From: Polaromonas eurypsychrophila
GTDB lineage: Bacteria > Pseudomonadota > Gammaproteobacteria > Burkholderiales > Burkholderiaceae_C
Direction of reading: 5' to 3'
Assembly: GCF_014641715.1 (NCBI RefSeq)
Contig: NZ_BMIG01000004.1
Span: 62,001 to 126,000 of the forward strand
Length of the DNA stretch: 64,000 nt
A program made the translations under genes and the position numbers. Below, in pieces: positions 43,160 through 51,725 of the stretch. The notes beneath the pieces were generated by a model. The model saw only the letters and a program-made list of their open reading frames with translations, was not told where the DNA came from and ran no database searches. Numbering within the stretch: position 1 is the stretch's first letter; each line of letters starts with the position of its first letter.

Positions 43160-44088
43160 GCCTGCCCGGTCGGCTAGCCAGCCGCTTGCCGATCAAACCT
43201 TTGTTGCTGGTGATGGGTGCGGCCGCCTCGGTGTATGCCGCGGTTCTGGCCGTGTTCGCGGACCACAGCCCGCTGGTTACGCTGCAAGCCCTGGGTTCGC
43301 TGGCGGGTGTGCAGGCCATCGCGCTATGCCTGCTCAACTACCTGCTGCGCGGCCTGCGCTGGCGTCTCTGGATGGCGCATTACGGCCGGCCTTTGCAAAT
43401 CACCGAGGCGCTCCGGTTCTATCTCGCGGGGTACACGTTCACGCCGACGCCCGGCAATGTCGGCGAGGCGGCGCGGGGCCTGCTGCTGGCGCGCAATCCA
43501 CTGAGCGCCACGCAAAGCCTGGCGATTTTCGGTGCGGAACGGCTGGCTGACCTGCTGAGCCTGTTGCTGCTGTGCCTGCCCGTGGCCTGGTGGCTGACCG
43601 GCCTGGCCGGGCCGCAACGCGTTCTGGGTCTGGCGGGCCTGGCTGTGCTGGCGGCCTTCACCGTTTTTGCGCTGCTGTTCCGGTTCCGCCACAAACTCTT
43701 GCTGCGCTTTGCCTGGTTGAACGAGGCCTGGGCATGTCTGGCGTCCCGGCCTCTGCTGTGGCTGGGCTTGAGCCTGATCGCTTGGATGGCGCAGGGCGTG
43801 GCGGTCTGGCTGCTGTGCCGCGAGGCCGGCCTGTCGGTGAGTACGCTGGAGGCCACGGGTTTTTATGCGCTGGCCATGGTGGGCGGGGCGCTGTCGCTGT
43901 TGCCGGCCGGACTCGGCGGCATGGAGGCGATTTTGACGGCATTGCTGGTGGCCCACGGCGCCAGTGCAGGCCTAGCGCTGGGCATCACGGTGCAGGTGCG
44001 GCTGGTCACACTCTGGCTCGCGGTCGCCATCGGTGCGCTGGCACTCGTCTATAGTGCCGCCATTCGCAAAGACATCAATTTCAGATAG
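43156..44088 (+). CDS. Lysylphosphatidylglycerol-synthase-TM / UPF0104-type membrane protein
   Basis: A 310-residue protein with roughly eight transmembrane segments and the family motifs YLLRGLRWRLWM, RFYLAGYTFTPTPGNVGEAARGLLLA, FGAERLADLLSLLLL and LSLLPAGLGGMEAIL. These belong to the flippase-like LPG_synthase_TM family (PF03706 type), integral membrane proteins often encoded beside lipid-linked sugar genes. Initiation is at TTG 43156, overlapping the prenyltransferase stop by 4 bp. Given its neighbours, a role in moving a lipid-linked sugar across the membrane is possible but unproven. Confidence 0.83.
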   Translation: MSLPGRLASRLPIKPLLLVMGAAASVYAAVLAVFADHSPLVTLQALGSLAGVQAIALCLLNYLLRGLRWRLWMAHYGRPLQITEALRFYLAGYTFTPTPGNVGEAARGLLLARNPLSATQSLAIFGAERLADLLSLLLLCLPVAWWLTGLAGPQRVLGLAGLAVLAAFTVFALLFRFRHKLLLRFAWLNEAWACLASRPLLWLGLSLIAWMAQGVAVWLLCREAGLSVSTLEATGFYALAMVGGALSLLPAGLGGMEAILTALLVAHGASAGLALGITVQVRLVTLWLAVAIGALALVYSAAIRKDINFR

Positions 44089-44106
44089 CCCGATAGAACC
44101 TTTTTC

Positions 44107-45645
44107 ATGTTTTCACGCCTCCAGGCTGCGGCCGCTTCTGTTTCCGTCACCGGCTGGCTGATCGCCGCCGGCCTGCTGTCGCTGGCACTGCGCCTCTGGA
44201 TCGCCGCCACCTTCCCGATCACCGGCGATGAAGCCTTTTTTTACTGGTGGGGGGTGTACCCGGACTGGGGCTATTACGACCACCCGCCCATGGTCGGCTG
44301 GCTGATTGCGCTGATGCGCGCCACCCTGGGCGACACGGTCTGGTCTATCCGCCTTCCGGTGGTGCTGTTGCCGCTGGCGCTCGGCGGCCTGGTCGGCTGG
44401 GCGTTGGCACCACTGGACCGGTCCCGCGCCGCCTGGGCCGTGCTGTTTTTCTGGCTCGCGCCGCTGAACTGGCTCAACACCCTGATCACCACCGACACGC
44501 CGCTGATCTTCTGGTCGGTGCTTTCGGTTGCTCTGGTCGTACGCGCTGAGCGGCGTGAGCACATGGACCGCAGCGCCTGGATGCAGTACGCGCTCGCCGG
44601 GCTGGCGCTGGGTTGCGCGTTTTTGTCCAAGTATTTCTCGGTGGTGTTGGGTCTGAGCTACCTGGTGTATTTCTCGCTGTACCGGCGCGAGCGCTGGCCG
44701 GCTTTTGTACTGCTGGTGTTGTGCGCGCTGCCGGGGCCGGCCATCAACATCGCCTACAACATGTCGCATGGCTGGTCGAACATCATGTTCAACGTCTACA
44801 ACCGCAACCAGGGCGAGGCCTTCGCCTGGAACAAGCCGCTGCTCTACCTGGCGATGATGCTGTATCTGGTCACGCCGGCTGCTGCCTGGCTGGCCTGGCG
44901 GCAACGCAGCGCGCTGGCCGCCACCTCGCGCCAGCAGCGTCTGCTGGCCTGCCTGGTGCTGGTGCCGCTGCTGTTTTTTGCGCTGTTGTCCCTCAAGAAG
45001 GTGGTCGGTCTGCACTGGGTGCTGTCCTTTTACCCATTCGGTTTTGCCTTGCTGGCCTTCGCCCTGCCCAAAGACAAGCTAAAAGCCTGCGCGCTGGGCA
45101 TGGCGCTGTTTGCCGGCCTGCATGTGATTGCTGTGGTCGGGCTGTACGCGACTTCGCTGAACGACTGGAAAGGAACCAGCCTTTACCCTCGGATCATCCG
45201 CAGCTACAAGACCAGCGAGATGCTGGCGCAGGTCGCCGCGCCCGGCGTGGTGCTGATGGCCAGTGCCTACACCCCGGCCTCGATTTATGGGCACGCGCTC
45301 AGGCAGTACGTGCCGGTGTTCGGCCCGGGCAACTTCCATGCGCGGCAGGACGACATGCTGGTGGATTTTTCGCTGTACCGGGGCAAAACTGTGCGCATCG
45401 TCCGCATGGATATGCCGCAGCTTGATGATTACAAGCCCTATTTCGACAGCGTGCAGGTGTTGAGCTACGTGCAGGACGGTGTGCCGTTTTATGCGGTCGA
45501 GGGCCGGGGCTTCAACTACGCCGCTTACCGTGACGGTGTGCTGGCAACGATTTACAAACGCTTTTACAACATTCCGCAATGGCTGCCCATGACCGGTTGC
45601 CCGTTCTGCGAGCGACTGTGCGGGCAGGTGCGATGCCGGCCGTAG
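44107..45645 (+). CDS. Glycosyltransferase family 39 / ArnT-like membrane protein
   Basis: A 512-residue GT-C glycosyltransferase with about ten transmembrane segments. The catalytic first periplasmic loop holds the acidic motif TGDEAFFYWWG, then WGYYDHPPMVGWLIALM, both diagnostic of PMT_2/ArnT-type enzymes that use polyprenyl-phosphate sugars. Ile/Thr-rich TTDTPLIFWSVLSVAL follows. The C-terminal soluble part (residues 370-500) is periplasmic. The acceptor is unknown: lipid A, a glycolipid or a protein. It begins 18 bp after the LPG-TM gene and overlaps the HAD gene by 13 bp. Confidence 0.88.
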   Translation: MFSRLQAAAASVSVTGWLIAAGLLSLALRLWIAATFPITGDEAFFYWWGVYPDWGYYDHPPMVGWLIALMRATLGDTVWSIRLPVVLLPLALGGLVGWALAPLDRSRAAWAVLFFWLAPLNWLNTLITTDTPLIFWSVLSVALVVRAERREHMDRSAWMQYALAGLALGCAFLSKYFSVVLGLSYLVYFSLYRRERWPAFVLLVLCALPGPAINIAYNMSHGWSNIMFNVYNRNQGEAFAWNKPLLYLAMMLYLVTPAAAWLAWRQRSALAATSRQQRLLACLVLVPLLFFALLSLKKVVGLHWVLSFYPFGFALLAFALPKDKLKACALGMALFAGLHVIAVVGLYATSLNDWKGTSLYPRIIRSYKTSEMLAQVAAPGVVLMASAYTPASIYGHALRQYVPVFGPGNFHARQDDMLVDFSLYRGKTVRIVRMDMPQLDDYKPYFDSVQVLSYVQDGVPFYAVEGRGFNYAAYRDGVLATIYKRFYNIPQWLPMTGCPFCERLCGQVRCRP

Positions 45646-46316
45646 GCGCGTCGCCTGACTGCAGCGTAGCGCTTGTGGAAGTCGCCGCTTTTGACTTCGA
45701 TGGCACGCTGACCCGCCGCGACACCCTGCTGCCTTACTTGTGGCGCGGACTCGGCTGGCCGCGTTTTTTGGTCGGGCTGCTGCTCAGTGGCCCCTGGCTG
45801 GCCGCCTTTGCGCTGCGTTTGATGAGCAACCACCGGGCCAAGGCGCGGCTGTTGCGGGTCAGCTTCGGAGGGCGCACTGACGTGGAAATTGCGCAATGGA
45901 CGGCTGATTTTGTGCGCGACTACCTGCCTGCACAGTGGCAGCCGGACATGCTGGCGCGCTTGCGCCAGCACCAGCAGCTCGGCCATTGTTGTGTCATTGT
46001 GAGTGCATCGCCAGGTATTTATTTACACGAAGTGGGCCGTATGTTCGGTATGAACGGTGTCATCTGCACTGAGCTGGCGACCCAGGATGGCGCGCTCACC
46101 GGGCGCATGGCCACACCGAATTGCCACGGCGAAGAGAAAGTGCGACGGCTGCAGGCTTGGCTGGCGCAGCGGGGCCTGAAAAAAGCCGTTGTCCTGCATG
46201 CCTACGGCGACTCCAGTGGCGACGTACCCCTGTTAAATCTGGCAGACTATGCGCACTACCAGGGCCAACCTTGGGTCCGCAAGCCGTCCGCACACGCGGA
46301 TGCGCAGCAGGCCTGA
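45633..46316 (+). CDS. HAD-superfamily IB phosphatase
   Basis: A 227-residue HAD hydrolase with motif I DFDGTLTRRDTLLPYL (nucleophile and acid Asp), motif II in VIVSASPGIYL, a Lys in the EEKVRRL region and motif III YGDSSGDVPLL. Subfamily IB members include phosphoserine phosphatase and the PgpC-type lipid phosphatases. The ATG at 45633 lies inside the end of the glycosyltransferase gene. In a cluster with a DPPR-synthase-like enzyme, it could remove the 5-phosphate from a polyprenyl-phosphoryl-pentose, but a phosphatidylglycerophosphatase-like role is also possible. Confidence 0.86.
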   Translation: MPAVGASPDCSVALVEVAAFDFDGTLTRRDTLLPYLWRGLGWPRFLVGLLLSGPWLAAFALRLMSNHRAKARLLRVSFGGRTDVEIAQWTADFVRDYLPAQWQPDMLARLRQHQQLGHCCVIVSASPGIYLHEVGRMFGMNGVICTELATQDGALTGRMATPNCHGEEKVRRLQAWLAQRGLKKAVVLHAYGDSSGDVPLLNLADYAHYQGQPWVRKPSAHADAQQA

Positions 46317-46331
46317 CCAACAGAGGATTGC

Positions 46332-47528
46332 ATGAAAGTCATTGATTCCATCGTCACGCAGGCCGCGGGCATTGCCGCTGTGCGCCGTGACATCCACGCC
46401 CACCCCGAGCTGTGTTTTGAAGAAGTACGCACCGCCGACGTGGTGGCGCAAAAACTCAGCGAGTGGGGCATCCCCATCCACCGCGGCATGGGCACGACCG
46501 GCGTGGTCGGCATCATCAAGAACGGCACGTCCAGCCGCGCCATCGGCCTGCGCGCCGACATGGACGCGCTGCCTATGCAGGAGTTCAACACCTTTGACCA
46601 TGCCAGCAAGACCGCTGGCAAGATGCACGCCTGCGGCCACGACGGCCACACGGCTATGCTGCTGGCGGCCGGCCAGCACTTTGCAAAAAACCGCAACTTC
46701 GACGGCACGGTCTACCTGATTTTTCAGCCGGCCGAGGAGGGCGGTGGCGGCGCGCGCGAGATGATCAAGGACGGCCTGTTCGACAAATTCCCAATGGACG
46801 CGGTGTTCGGTATGCACAACTGGCCGGGCACCCAGGTCGGCAAGTTTGCTGCCAGCGCCGGTCCGGTGATGGCTTCGACCAACGAGTTCAAAATCACGAT
46901 TCGCGGCAAGGGCGGCCATGCGGCGCTGCCGCACAACGGCATCGACCCGGTTCCGGTGGCTTGCCAGATGGTGCAGGCCTTCCAGACCATCATCAGCCGC
47001 AACAAGAAGCCGGTGGATGCAGGCGTGATTTCGGTCACCATGATCCATGCGGGCGAAGCTACCAATGTGATCCCTGACAGCTGCGAGTTGCAGGGTACGG
47101 TGCGCACCTTCACGTTGGAAGTGCTGGACATGATCGAAAAACGCATGAAGCAGGTGGCCGAGAACATCTGCGCCGCGCATGAGGCCGACTGCGAATTCGA
47201 GTTTGTGCGCAACTACCCGCCTACCATCAACCACGCGAAGGAAACCGAGTTCGCGCGCAAGGTGATGGCCGAGATCGTTGGTGAGGTTAACGTGATTGCC
47301 CAGGAGCCGACCATGGGCGGGGAAGACTTTTCCTACATGTTGCAGGCCCGGCCCGGCTGTTATGCCTTTATTGCCAACGGTGACGGCGCGCATCGCGAGA
47401 TCGGCCACGGCGGCGGTCCCTGCATGCTGCACAACCCGAGTTACGACTTCAACGATGACCTGATCCCGCTGGGAGCGACCTTCTGGGTGCGGCTGGCCGA
47501 GAGTTGGCTGACCAAGGACGCCGCGTGA
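46332..47528 (+). CDS. M20 family amidohydrolase (hippurate hydrolase-like)
   Basis: A 398-residue metallo-amidohydrolase cleaving N-acyl or amide bonds of amino-acid derivatives. The metal-binding segments are the RDIHAHPELCFEE entry, MHACGHDGHTAMLLAAGQHF, and QPAEEGGGGAREMI with catalytic Glu. The GGHAALPHNGIDPV dimerisation-domain motif and TMGGEDFSYML complete the family pattern. The true substrate is not known. It is 15 bp after the HAD gene and overlaps the DUF2817 gene (GTGA). Confidence 0.92.
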   Translation: MKVIDSIVTQAAGIAAVRRDIHAHPELCFEEVRTADVVAQKLSEWGIPIHRGMGTTGVVGIIKNGTSSRAIGLRADMDALPMQEFNTFDHASKTAGKMHACGHDGHTAMLLAAGQHFAKNRNFDGTVYLIFQPAEEGGGGAREMIKDGLFDKFPMDAVFGMHNWPGTQVGKFAASAGPVMASTNEFKITIRGKGGHAALPHNGIDPVPVACQMVQAFQTIISRNKKPVDAGVISVTMIHAGEATNVIPDSCELQGTVRTFTLEVLDMIEKRMKQVAENICAAHEADCEFEFVRNYPPTINHAKETEFARKVMAEIVGEVNVIAQEPTMGGEDFSYMLQARPGCYAFIANGDGAHREIGHGGGPCMLHNPSYDFNDDLIPLGATFWVRLAESWLTKDAA

Positions 47529-48622
47529 AGGGTGTGAGCGACGCATTTTCGACAAGCTACGCCGAAGCCCGCACCAAATTCCTTGAAGCTGCAGCAGCCG
47601 CCGAGTTGACGGTGGATACGCATTTGCACCCCGAGGCGGGGCGCGATGGCGAAGTGCTGGCCATGGACGTGGTGCGGGACGGTCCGGCCGATGCGCGCGC
47701 GCTGCTACTTGTCAGCAGCGCCTGCCACGGTGTCGAGGGTTACTGCGGCTCGGGTGTGCAGGTGGCTGCCCTGCACGACCCCGAATGGCGGGCCAAAGCC
47801 AGTGAGCAAGGCGTGGCAGTGCTGTATATCCATGCGCTCAATCCCTATGGTTTTTCGCATATTCGACGCACCACGCACGAAAACGTGGACCTGAACCGCA
47901 ACTTCCATGATTTCACCCAGGCGCTGCCAGTCAATGAAGCCTACCGCGAGATCCAGCCCTTGCTGCTGCCCGAGATGTGGCCACCGACCGAAGCGAACGC
48001 CGCGGCCACAGACCGTTATATCCAGGACCGCGGCATGGACGCTTACCAGGCCGCCATCACACGCGGCCAACATGAGTTCGACAAGGGCCTGTTTTTCGGC
48101 GGCACTGCGCCGACCTGGAGCAACCAGACCCTGCGCCAAGTGCTGCAGACTCACGCGCGTTTCGCGCGCCGCGTGGCCTGGATAGACATCCACACCGGCC
48201 TGGGCCCCAGTGGTATTGGCGAGCGCATCTGTGCCTGCCGTGACGACAAGGAAGCGTTGGCCCGCGCCCGCGCCTGGTGGGACAACGGCGGCAAGACGCC
48301 GGTGACCTCGATCTACGATGGCTCGTCGAGCTCGGCCTTTTTGACCGGCCTGATGTGGAATTCGATTTACGAAGAGTGCCCGGACGCCGAATACACCGGC
48401 ATTGCGATGGAATACGGCACCCTGCCGCCTTTCGAGATGATGCAGGCGCTGCGCGCCGAGCAGTGGCTCAATGTGCACCCCGAAGCGCCTGCCGCGCTGG
48501 CCGCGCAGATCAGGCAGCAGATGATGGATGCGTTTTACGTCAACACCGACGACTGGAAGCAGCAGGTCATCACGCAGGCGCGGCAGTCGCTGTTCCAGGC
48601 GGTGGATGGCCTTGGTTCCTAG
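47525..48622 (+). CDS. DUF2817 (M14-like) metallopeptidase domain protein
   Basis: A 365-residue protein related to zinc carboxypeptidases. The HGVEGYCG motif (His and Glu as ligands), ENVDLNRNFHDF (the substrate-binding Asn-Arg-like motif), WIDIHTGLGP (third ligand) and a late AMEYGTLPP catalytic Glu are in the order expected for M14-like DUF2817 proteins. The start is GTG 47525, overlapping the M20 stop by 4 bp. Coupling to an amidohydrolase suggests sequential breakdown of a peptide or acyl-amino acid, an inference from location. Confidence 0.87.
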   Translation: MKGVSDAFSTSYAEARTKFLEAAAAAELTVDTHLHPEAGRDGEVLAMDVVRDGPADARALLLVSSACHGVEGYCGSGVQVAALHDPEWRAKASEQGVAVLYIHALNPYGFSHIRRTTHENVDLNRNFHDFTQALPVNEAYREIQPLLLPEMWPPTEANAAATDRYIQDRGMDAYQAAITRGQHEFDKGLFFGGTAPTWSNQTLRQVLQTHARFARRVAWIDIHTGLGPSGIGERICACRDDKEALARARAWWDNGGKTPVTSIYDGSSSSAFLTGLMWNSIYEECPDAEYTGIAMEYGTLPPFEMMQALRAEQWLNVHPEAPAALAAQIRQQMMDAFYVNTDDWKQQVITQARQSLFQAVDGLGS

Positions 48623-48629
48623 CCTTTCT

Positions 48630-48681
48630 GGGCTCTAGCCCCCGTTCAATGTGCGCCAATAGCTATAAAAATCATAGCGAA
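48630..48681 (-). repeat. Interspersed short repeat, atagctgcttgcgc family, copy 8
   Basis: The reverse complement reads gctatgatttttatagctat, tggcgcac, then gggggctagagccc. It lies between two convergent genes. Confidence 0.6.
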
Positions 48682-48695
48682 AGCGCTTTTTTAGC

Positions 48696-49469
48696 CTAAT
48701 CTTCCAGTTCGGCTTTCGCCATCTCCACGTCCAGCCGCTCCATCGCGTCCTGCGGCTGACTGGCGGCGGCCTGCTCGTACAGCTTGGTCGCTTCCTTCAT
48801 TTTCTTGTCGCCTTCGAGCATGACCATGCCGTTGGCGTATTCGATCATGGCAATCGCAGAGCTCGGGTTGAGCTTGAGGGCTTCCCTGAACAGCGACAGG
48901 CCCTGGTCTTTTTTGGCGCCATAGGTCATGCCGCCTATCAGCGAGCCGACCTTGTCGATCACTTCGGCGTGGAACGCCGCCAGCGCGATGTGGGCGTCGG
49001 CATGTTTGGGTGAGAGTTTGATGGCGTGTTCCAGCGCGTTCTTGACTTTGGTGCCCAGCCCTTGGGCCAGCGCCTTGGCGACGCTGATGCCCTGCCCGTA
49101 GCGGCCCAATGCGTAGGCTTGCCAGTAGTAGCTGTTGGCATTTTTGGGTTCGGCTGCCTGCTGGGCTTCAGCCCGATCGGCCACTTCCGTGAACAGGTCC
49201 AGCTTGGCCTTTTCCCTGGTCTCCAGGTAGTTGGCGTAAATGCTGGTGGCCTTGTTGGCAACCGTGATGCCTGTGCCTCCGGCCTTCAGGCCGGCTTCAG
49301 CCGCATTCTGGAACTCACCGTTATGAAACAGTACCCAGGCCTGCAGCACGGCTGCTTCCTTGGGCAGCGGTTCGCAGTCGCCCTGGTGCAGGCGGGCCCA
49401 GCTCTTTTTGAGACTGGTGGCATCAAAGGCGTAATCGCCGGGATGGGGGAATGCGGTCCATTTGGCCAT
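48696..49469 (-). CDS. TPR-repeat protein
   Basis: A 257-residue helical protein without signal peptide. Tetratricopeptide-like repeats are visible in NSYYWQAYALGRYGQG, NALEHAIKLSPKHADAHIALAAFHAEV and GLSLFREALKLNPSSAIAMIEYANGMVMLEG. TPRs mediate protein-protein contacts, but no specific partner is evident. It is 38 bp downstream of the TetR gene on the same strand and is likely cotranscribed. Nearby patatin, phasin and acyl-CoA reductase genes suggest a storage-lipid neighbourhood. Confidence 0.8.
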   Translation of the reverse strand: MAKWTAFPHPGDYAFDATSLKKSWARLHQGDCEPLPKEAAVLQAWVLFHNGEFQNAAEAGLKAGGTGITVANKATSIYANYLETREKAKLDLFTEVADRAEAQQAAEPKNANSYYWQAYALGRYGQGISVAKALAQGLGTKVKNALEHAIKLSPKHADAHIALAAFHAEVIDKVGSLIGGMTYGAKKDQGLSLFREALKLNPSSAIAMIEYANGMVMLEGDKKMKEATKLYEQAAASQPQDAMERLDVEMAKAELED

Positions 49470-49507
49470 GTTTGTCTCCTTGAATGTTATTGATTGCTGA
49501 CTATTGA

Positions 49508-50167
49508 TCAGGCGGGGTTGGTGTAGGCGCCGACCAGGGCTTGAAGGTGCATGCGCTGGCCCTGTTCGAGGTAAGGGATCAGCAAATTGAGCACATGGTG
49601 GGCGCCACGCAGCAGCGCCGACTGGGCGTTTTCAGGCTCCAGCGCCTTGCGCGGGTCGCGCACGTATTCAAAACTCAGCCAGTAGGTCAGCACCACCACC
49701 ATGCTGGTGGCGGTGGCTTCGACCTCGCGGGAATCGATGCTGACCGCATTGGCCCGGCTCATGCTGTCGAGCATGGTCTTGACGGAGCGGGCCTTGTTCT
49801 TGAGCACCCACTGGAAATGGGTTTCAAGCCGGCGATTTTTGCTGAGCAGGTCGTTGAGGTCGCGGTACAGGAAGCGGTACTGCCAGATCAGCTCGAACAG
49901 CGAATGCATGAAGAACCAGGCATCCTCGACGTCCCGCACGCTGTCGCTGGCGTTGAGCAAATCGCTCAGGGCGCGCTCATAGCGATCAAACAGCGAGTTG
50001 ATCAGCTCGTCCTTGGCCGGGTAGTGGTAGTAAAGGTTGCCGGGGCTGATACCCAGTTCGGCCGAGATCAGCGTGGTCGAGACATTGGGTTCGCCGAAAC
50101 GGTTGAACAGATCAAGCGTCACTTCCAGGATGCGTTCAGCGGTTCGGCGCGGCGCTTTTTTCGCCAT
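49508..50167 (-). CDS. TetR/AcrR-family transcriptional regulator
   Basis: A 219-residue regulator with an N-terminal helix-turn-helix (residues 8-55: RTAERILEVTLDLFNRFGEPNVSTTLISAELGISPGNLYYHYPAKDELI). The C-terminal ligand domain is all-helical, with aromatic-rich WFFMHSLFELIWQYRFLYRDL. This C-terminus resembles TetR proteins that respond to acyl-CoA or fatty acids, though that resemblance is my impression and not a firm match. It lies within the phasin, patatin and acyl-CoA reductase region, which it may regulate. Confidence 0.88.
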   Translation of the reverse strand: MAKKAPRRTAERILEVTLDLFNRFGEPNVSTTLISAELGISPGNLYYHYPAKDELINSLFDRYERALSDLLNASDSVRDVEDAWFFMHSLFELIWQYRFLYRDLNDLLSKNRRLETHFQWVLKNKARSVKTMLDSMSRANAVSIDSREVEATATSMVVVLTYWLSFEYVRDPRKALEPENAQSALLRGAHHVLNLLIPYLEQGQRMHLQALVGAYTNPA

Positions 50168-50302
50168 GGTGTCTACCTCGTATTTTTTTCTACTCTAACG
50201 CACGGATGCATGGCCGGGAACTAGGGAAGTCGAGCGGGCCGGCTCATTGGACAAGCTCCGCCTTACCGGCGTCGGTATTCACCTTGGTAACGGCCCCGCG
50301 GC

Positions 50303-51610
50303 TCATGCCGGGTGGCTCGCCGCCGGCCCCAGAGCGTGGCTTACATCTTCCATTACTTCCTCCAGTGAGCGGATGGCCCGGCCCAAACGGGTCGGCGCGG
50401 GCGCCGGGCTGATCAGGTGGCGGCGGGTGTCTTCCAGTACCGCCAGGTTGAGCGACACCCCGTGCCGCGCCAGTTTGGCAGAAAGGCTGGTTTTGCGCGA
50501 GCGCAACATCTCGCGGGTCTTCTGATAGGCGTGTTCGGCGAGTTGGCGGCGCTGGCCGTAGCTGAAGGTGTTGGCCAGAAACATGTCCGCGTCGCGATGA
50601 TCGGGCTCAATCAGCACGATGTCGGTGTCGGGATAGGCGTGTTCGTAATGCTTCATGCCCAGCTCCAGGCGCGAATGGATCATGGAGCGGAAGGTCTGGC
50701 TCAGCACCGCAGGAAGGCCGCCGTCCACGATGCGGGGGATGGTCTGCCTCTCCCTGGGCAGGCCGCGCCGCATCACGCGCTGCGCCATCGACAACGCCGG
50801 CACCTGGGTCGCGTCAAACGGCACCAGTGGGTTCAGGCACAGCATCAGGTCGATGCCGCCGTCCATCGCCACGCCGGCGTGCAGGGTTTTCTTCAGAGCG
50901 CCATCAACGTAGTAGCTGTTGTCGATTTCGACCGGTGGAAACAGCCCCGGCAGCGCCGAACTGGCCTGCACCGCTTTCGAGATCGGCACGTGGTCCCAGC
51001 CGGGCTGGCCGAAGGGCGCGGCCTCGCCACTGTCGAGGTTGGTCGCGACCAGCGTGAGCCGCGTACCCAGCTCGCGGAAGTCGTTGGTGCGGCCGTTTCT
51101 GGAGAACAGCGCGCTCAGGCGCCGGTCCACTTCTTCATTGGAGAACATTCCCGTCGGCAAGGCCGGGCCCAATGTTTCCAGCGCATGAAGCAGCGACTTT
51201 CGTCCGAAGGTCGCGCGCCACAGGGCTGAAGCGGCGAGGCCCGGCAGCATGATGCCGCGGCGCAGGAATTCGCCATACGCAGGCATCAGCAGCCACGCCG
51301 GATCGAAGACTTCAGAGGCGCGGTGGTCGTTTTCGATGAATGCGGCGCACAACTCGCGCGGAGTCATGCCATTGGCCAGGCCCGCCGCGATAAACCCGCC
51401 GGCCGAGACGCCGACGTAGTGATGCAGTTTTGTGAAAAACAGGCCTTGTAGCGATTCGTCCAAAGCGCAGAGCGCGCCGATTTCGTAGATGGCGCCCAAG
51501 GGACCGCCGCCCGCCAAGGCCAGTGCGATGCGCGGCCCTGACTCTGGGCGGTTTACCTTTTTTGCCTCGCTGCTGGGGCGGTTTTTTCCTGAACGCTGGG
51601 CAGAAGTCAT
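50303..51610 (-). CDS. Patatin-like phospholipase
   Basis: A 435-residue patatin-family lipid acyl hydrolase with the Ser-Asp dyad. The oxyanion loop is LALAGGGPLGAIYEIG, the nucleophile elbow is GVSAGGFIAAG, and the catalytic Asp lies in VDGALKK (DGA). The start at 51610 (MTSAQRSG) is preferred; the longer frame to 51751 overlaps the phasin gene. A C-terminal helical region (residues 340-430) extends beyond the patatin core. Located between a TetR gene and a phasin gene, it may act on storage-granule or membrane lipids; that link is positional only. Confidence 0.87.
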   Translation of the reverse strand: MTSAQRSGKNRPSSEAKKVNRPESGPRIALALAGGGPLGAIYEIGALCALDESLQGLFFTKLHHYVGVSAGGFIAAGLANGMTPRELCAAFIENDHRASEVFDPAWLLMPAYGEFLRRGIMLPGLAASALWRATFGRKSLLHALETLGPALPTGMFSNEEVDRRLSALFSRNGRTNDFRELGTRLTLVATNLDSGEAAPFGQPGWDHVPISKAVQASSALPGLFPPVEIDNSYYVDGALKKTLHAGVAMDGGIDLMLCLNPLVPFDATQVPALSMAQRVMRRGLPRERQTIPRIVDGGLPAVLSQTFRSMIHSRLELGMKHYEHAYPDTDIVLIEPDHRDADMFLANTFSYGQRRQLAEHAYQKTREMLRSRKTSLSAKLARHGVSLNLAVLEDTRRHLISPAPAPTRLGRAIRSLEEVMEDVSHALGPAASHPA

Positions 51611-51685
51611 GAATCGGAAGTGTAGGCGCGAGCCATGGGGAGATTTGCTGCTTTGCAGCAATGTGCCCATAGCAGGCAGGCATAA

Positions 51686-51710
51686 AAAAAGGACGTCAAG
51701 CGTCCTTTTT
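51686..51710 (-). terminator. Bidirectional-looking terminator after the phasin gene
   Basis: Arms aaaaaggacg and cgtccttttt with a 5-base loop, 16 bp beyond the phasin stop. It has an A run on one side and a T run on the other, so it would end minus-strand transcripts. Confidence 0.8.
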
Positions 51711-51725
51711 ATCGTGAGAAAACGC

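Noticed and set aside
168-48681. Repeats as a CRISPR array
   Set aside because: The copies are dispersed over tens of kilobases in both orientations, with no regular spacers and no cas genes.
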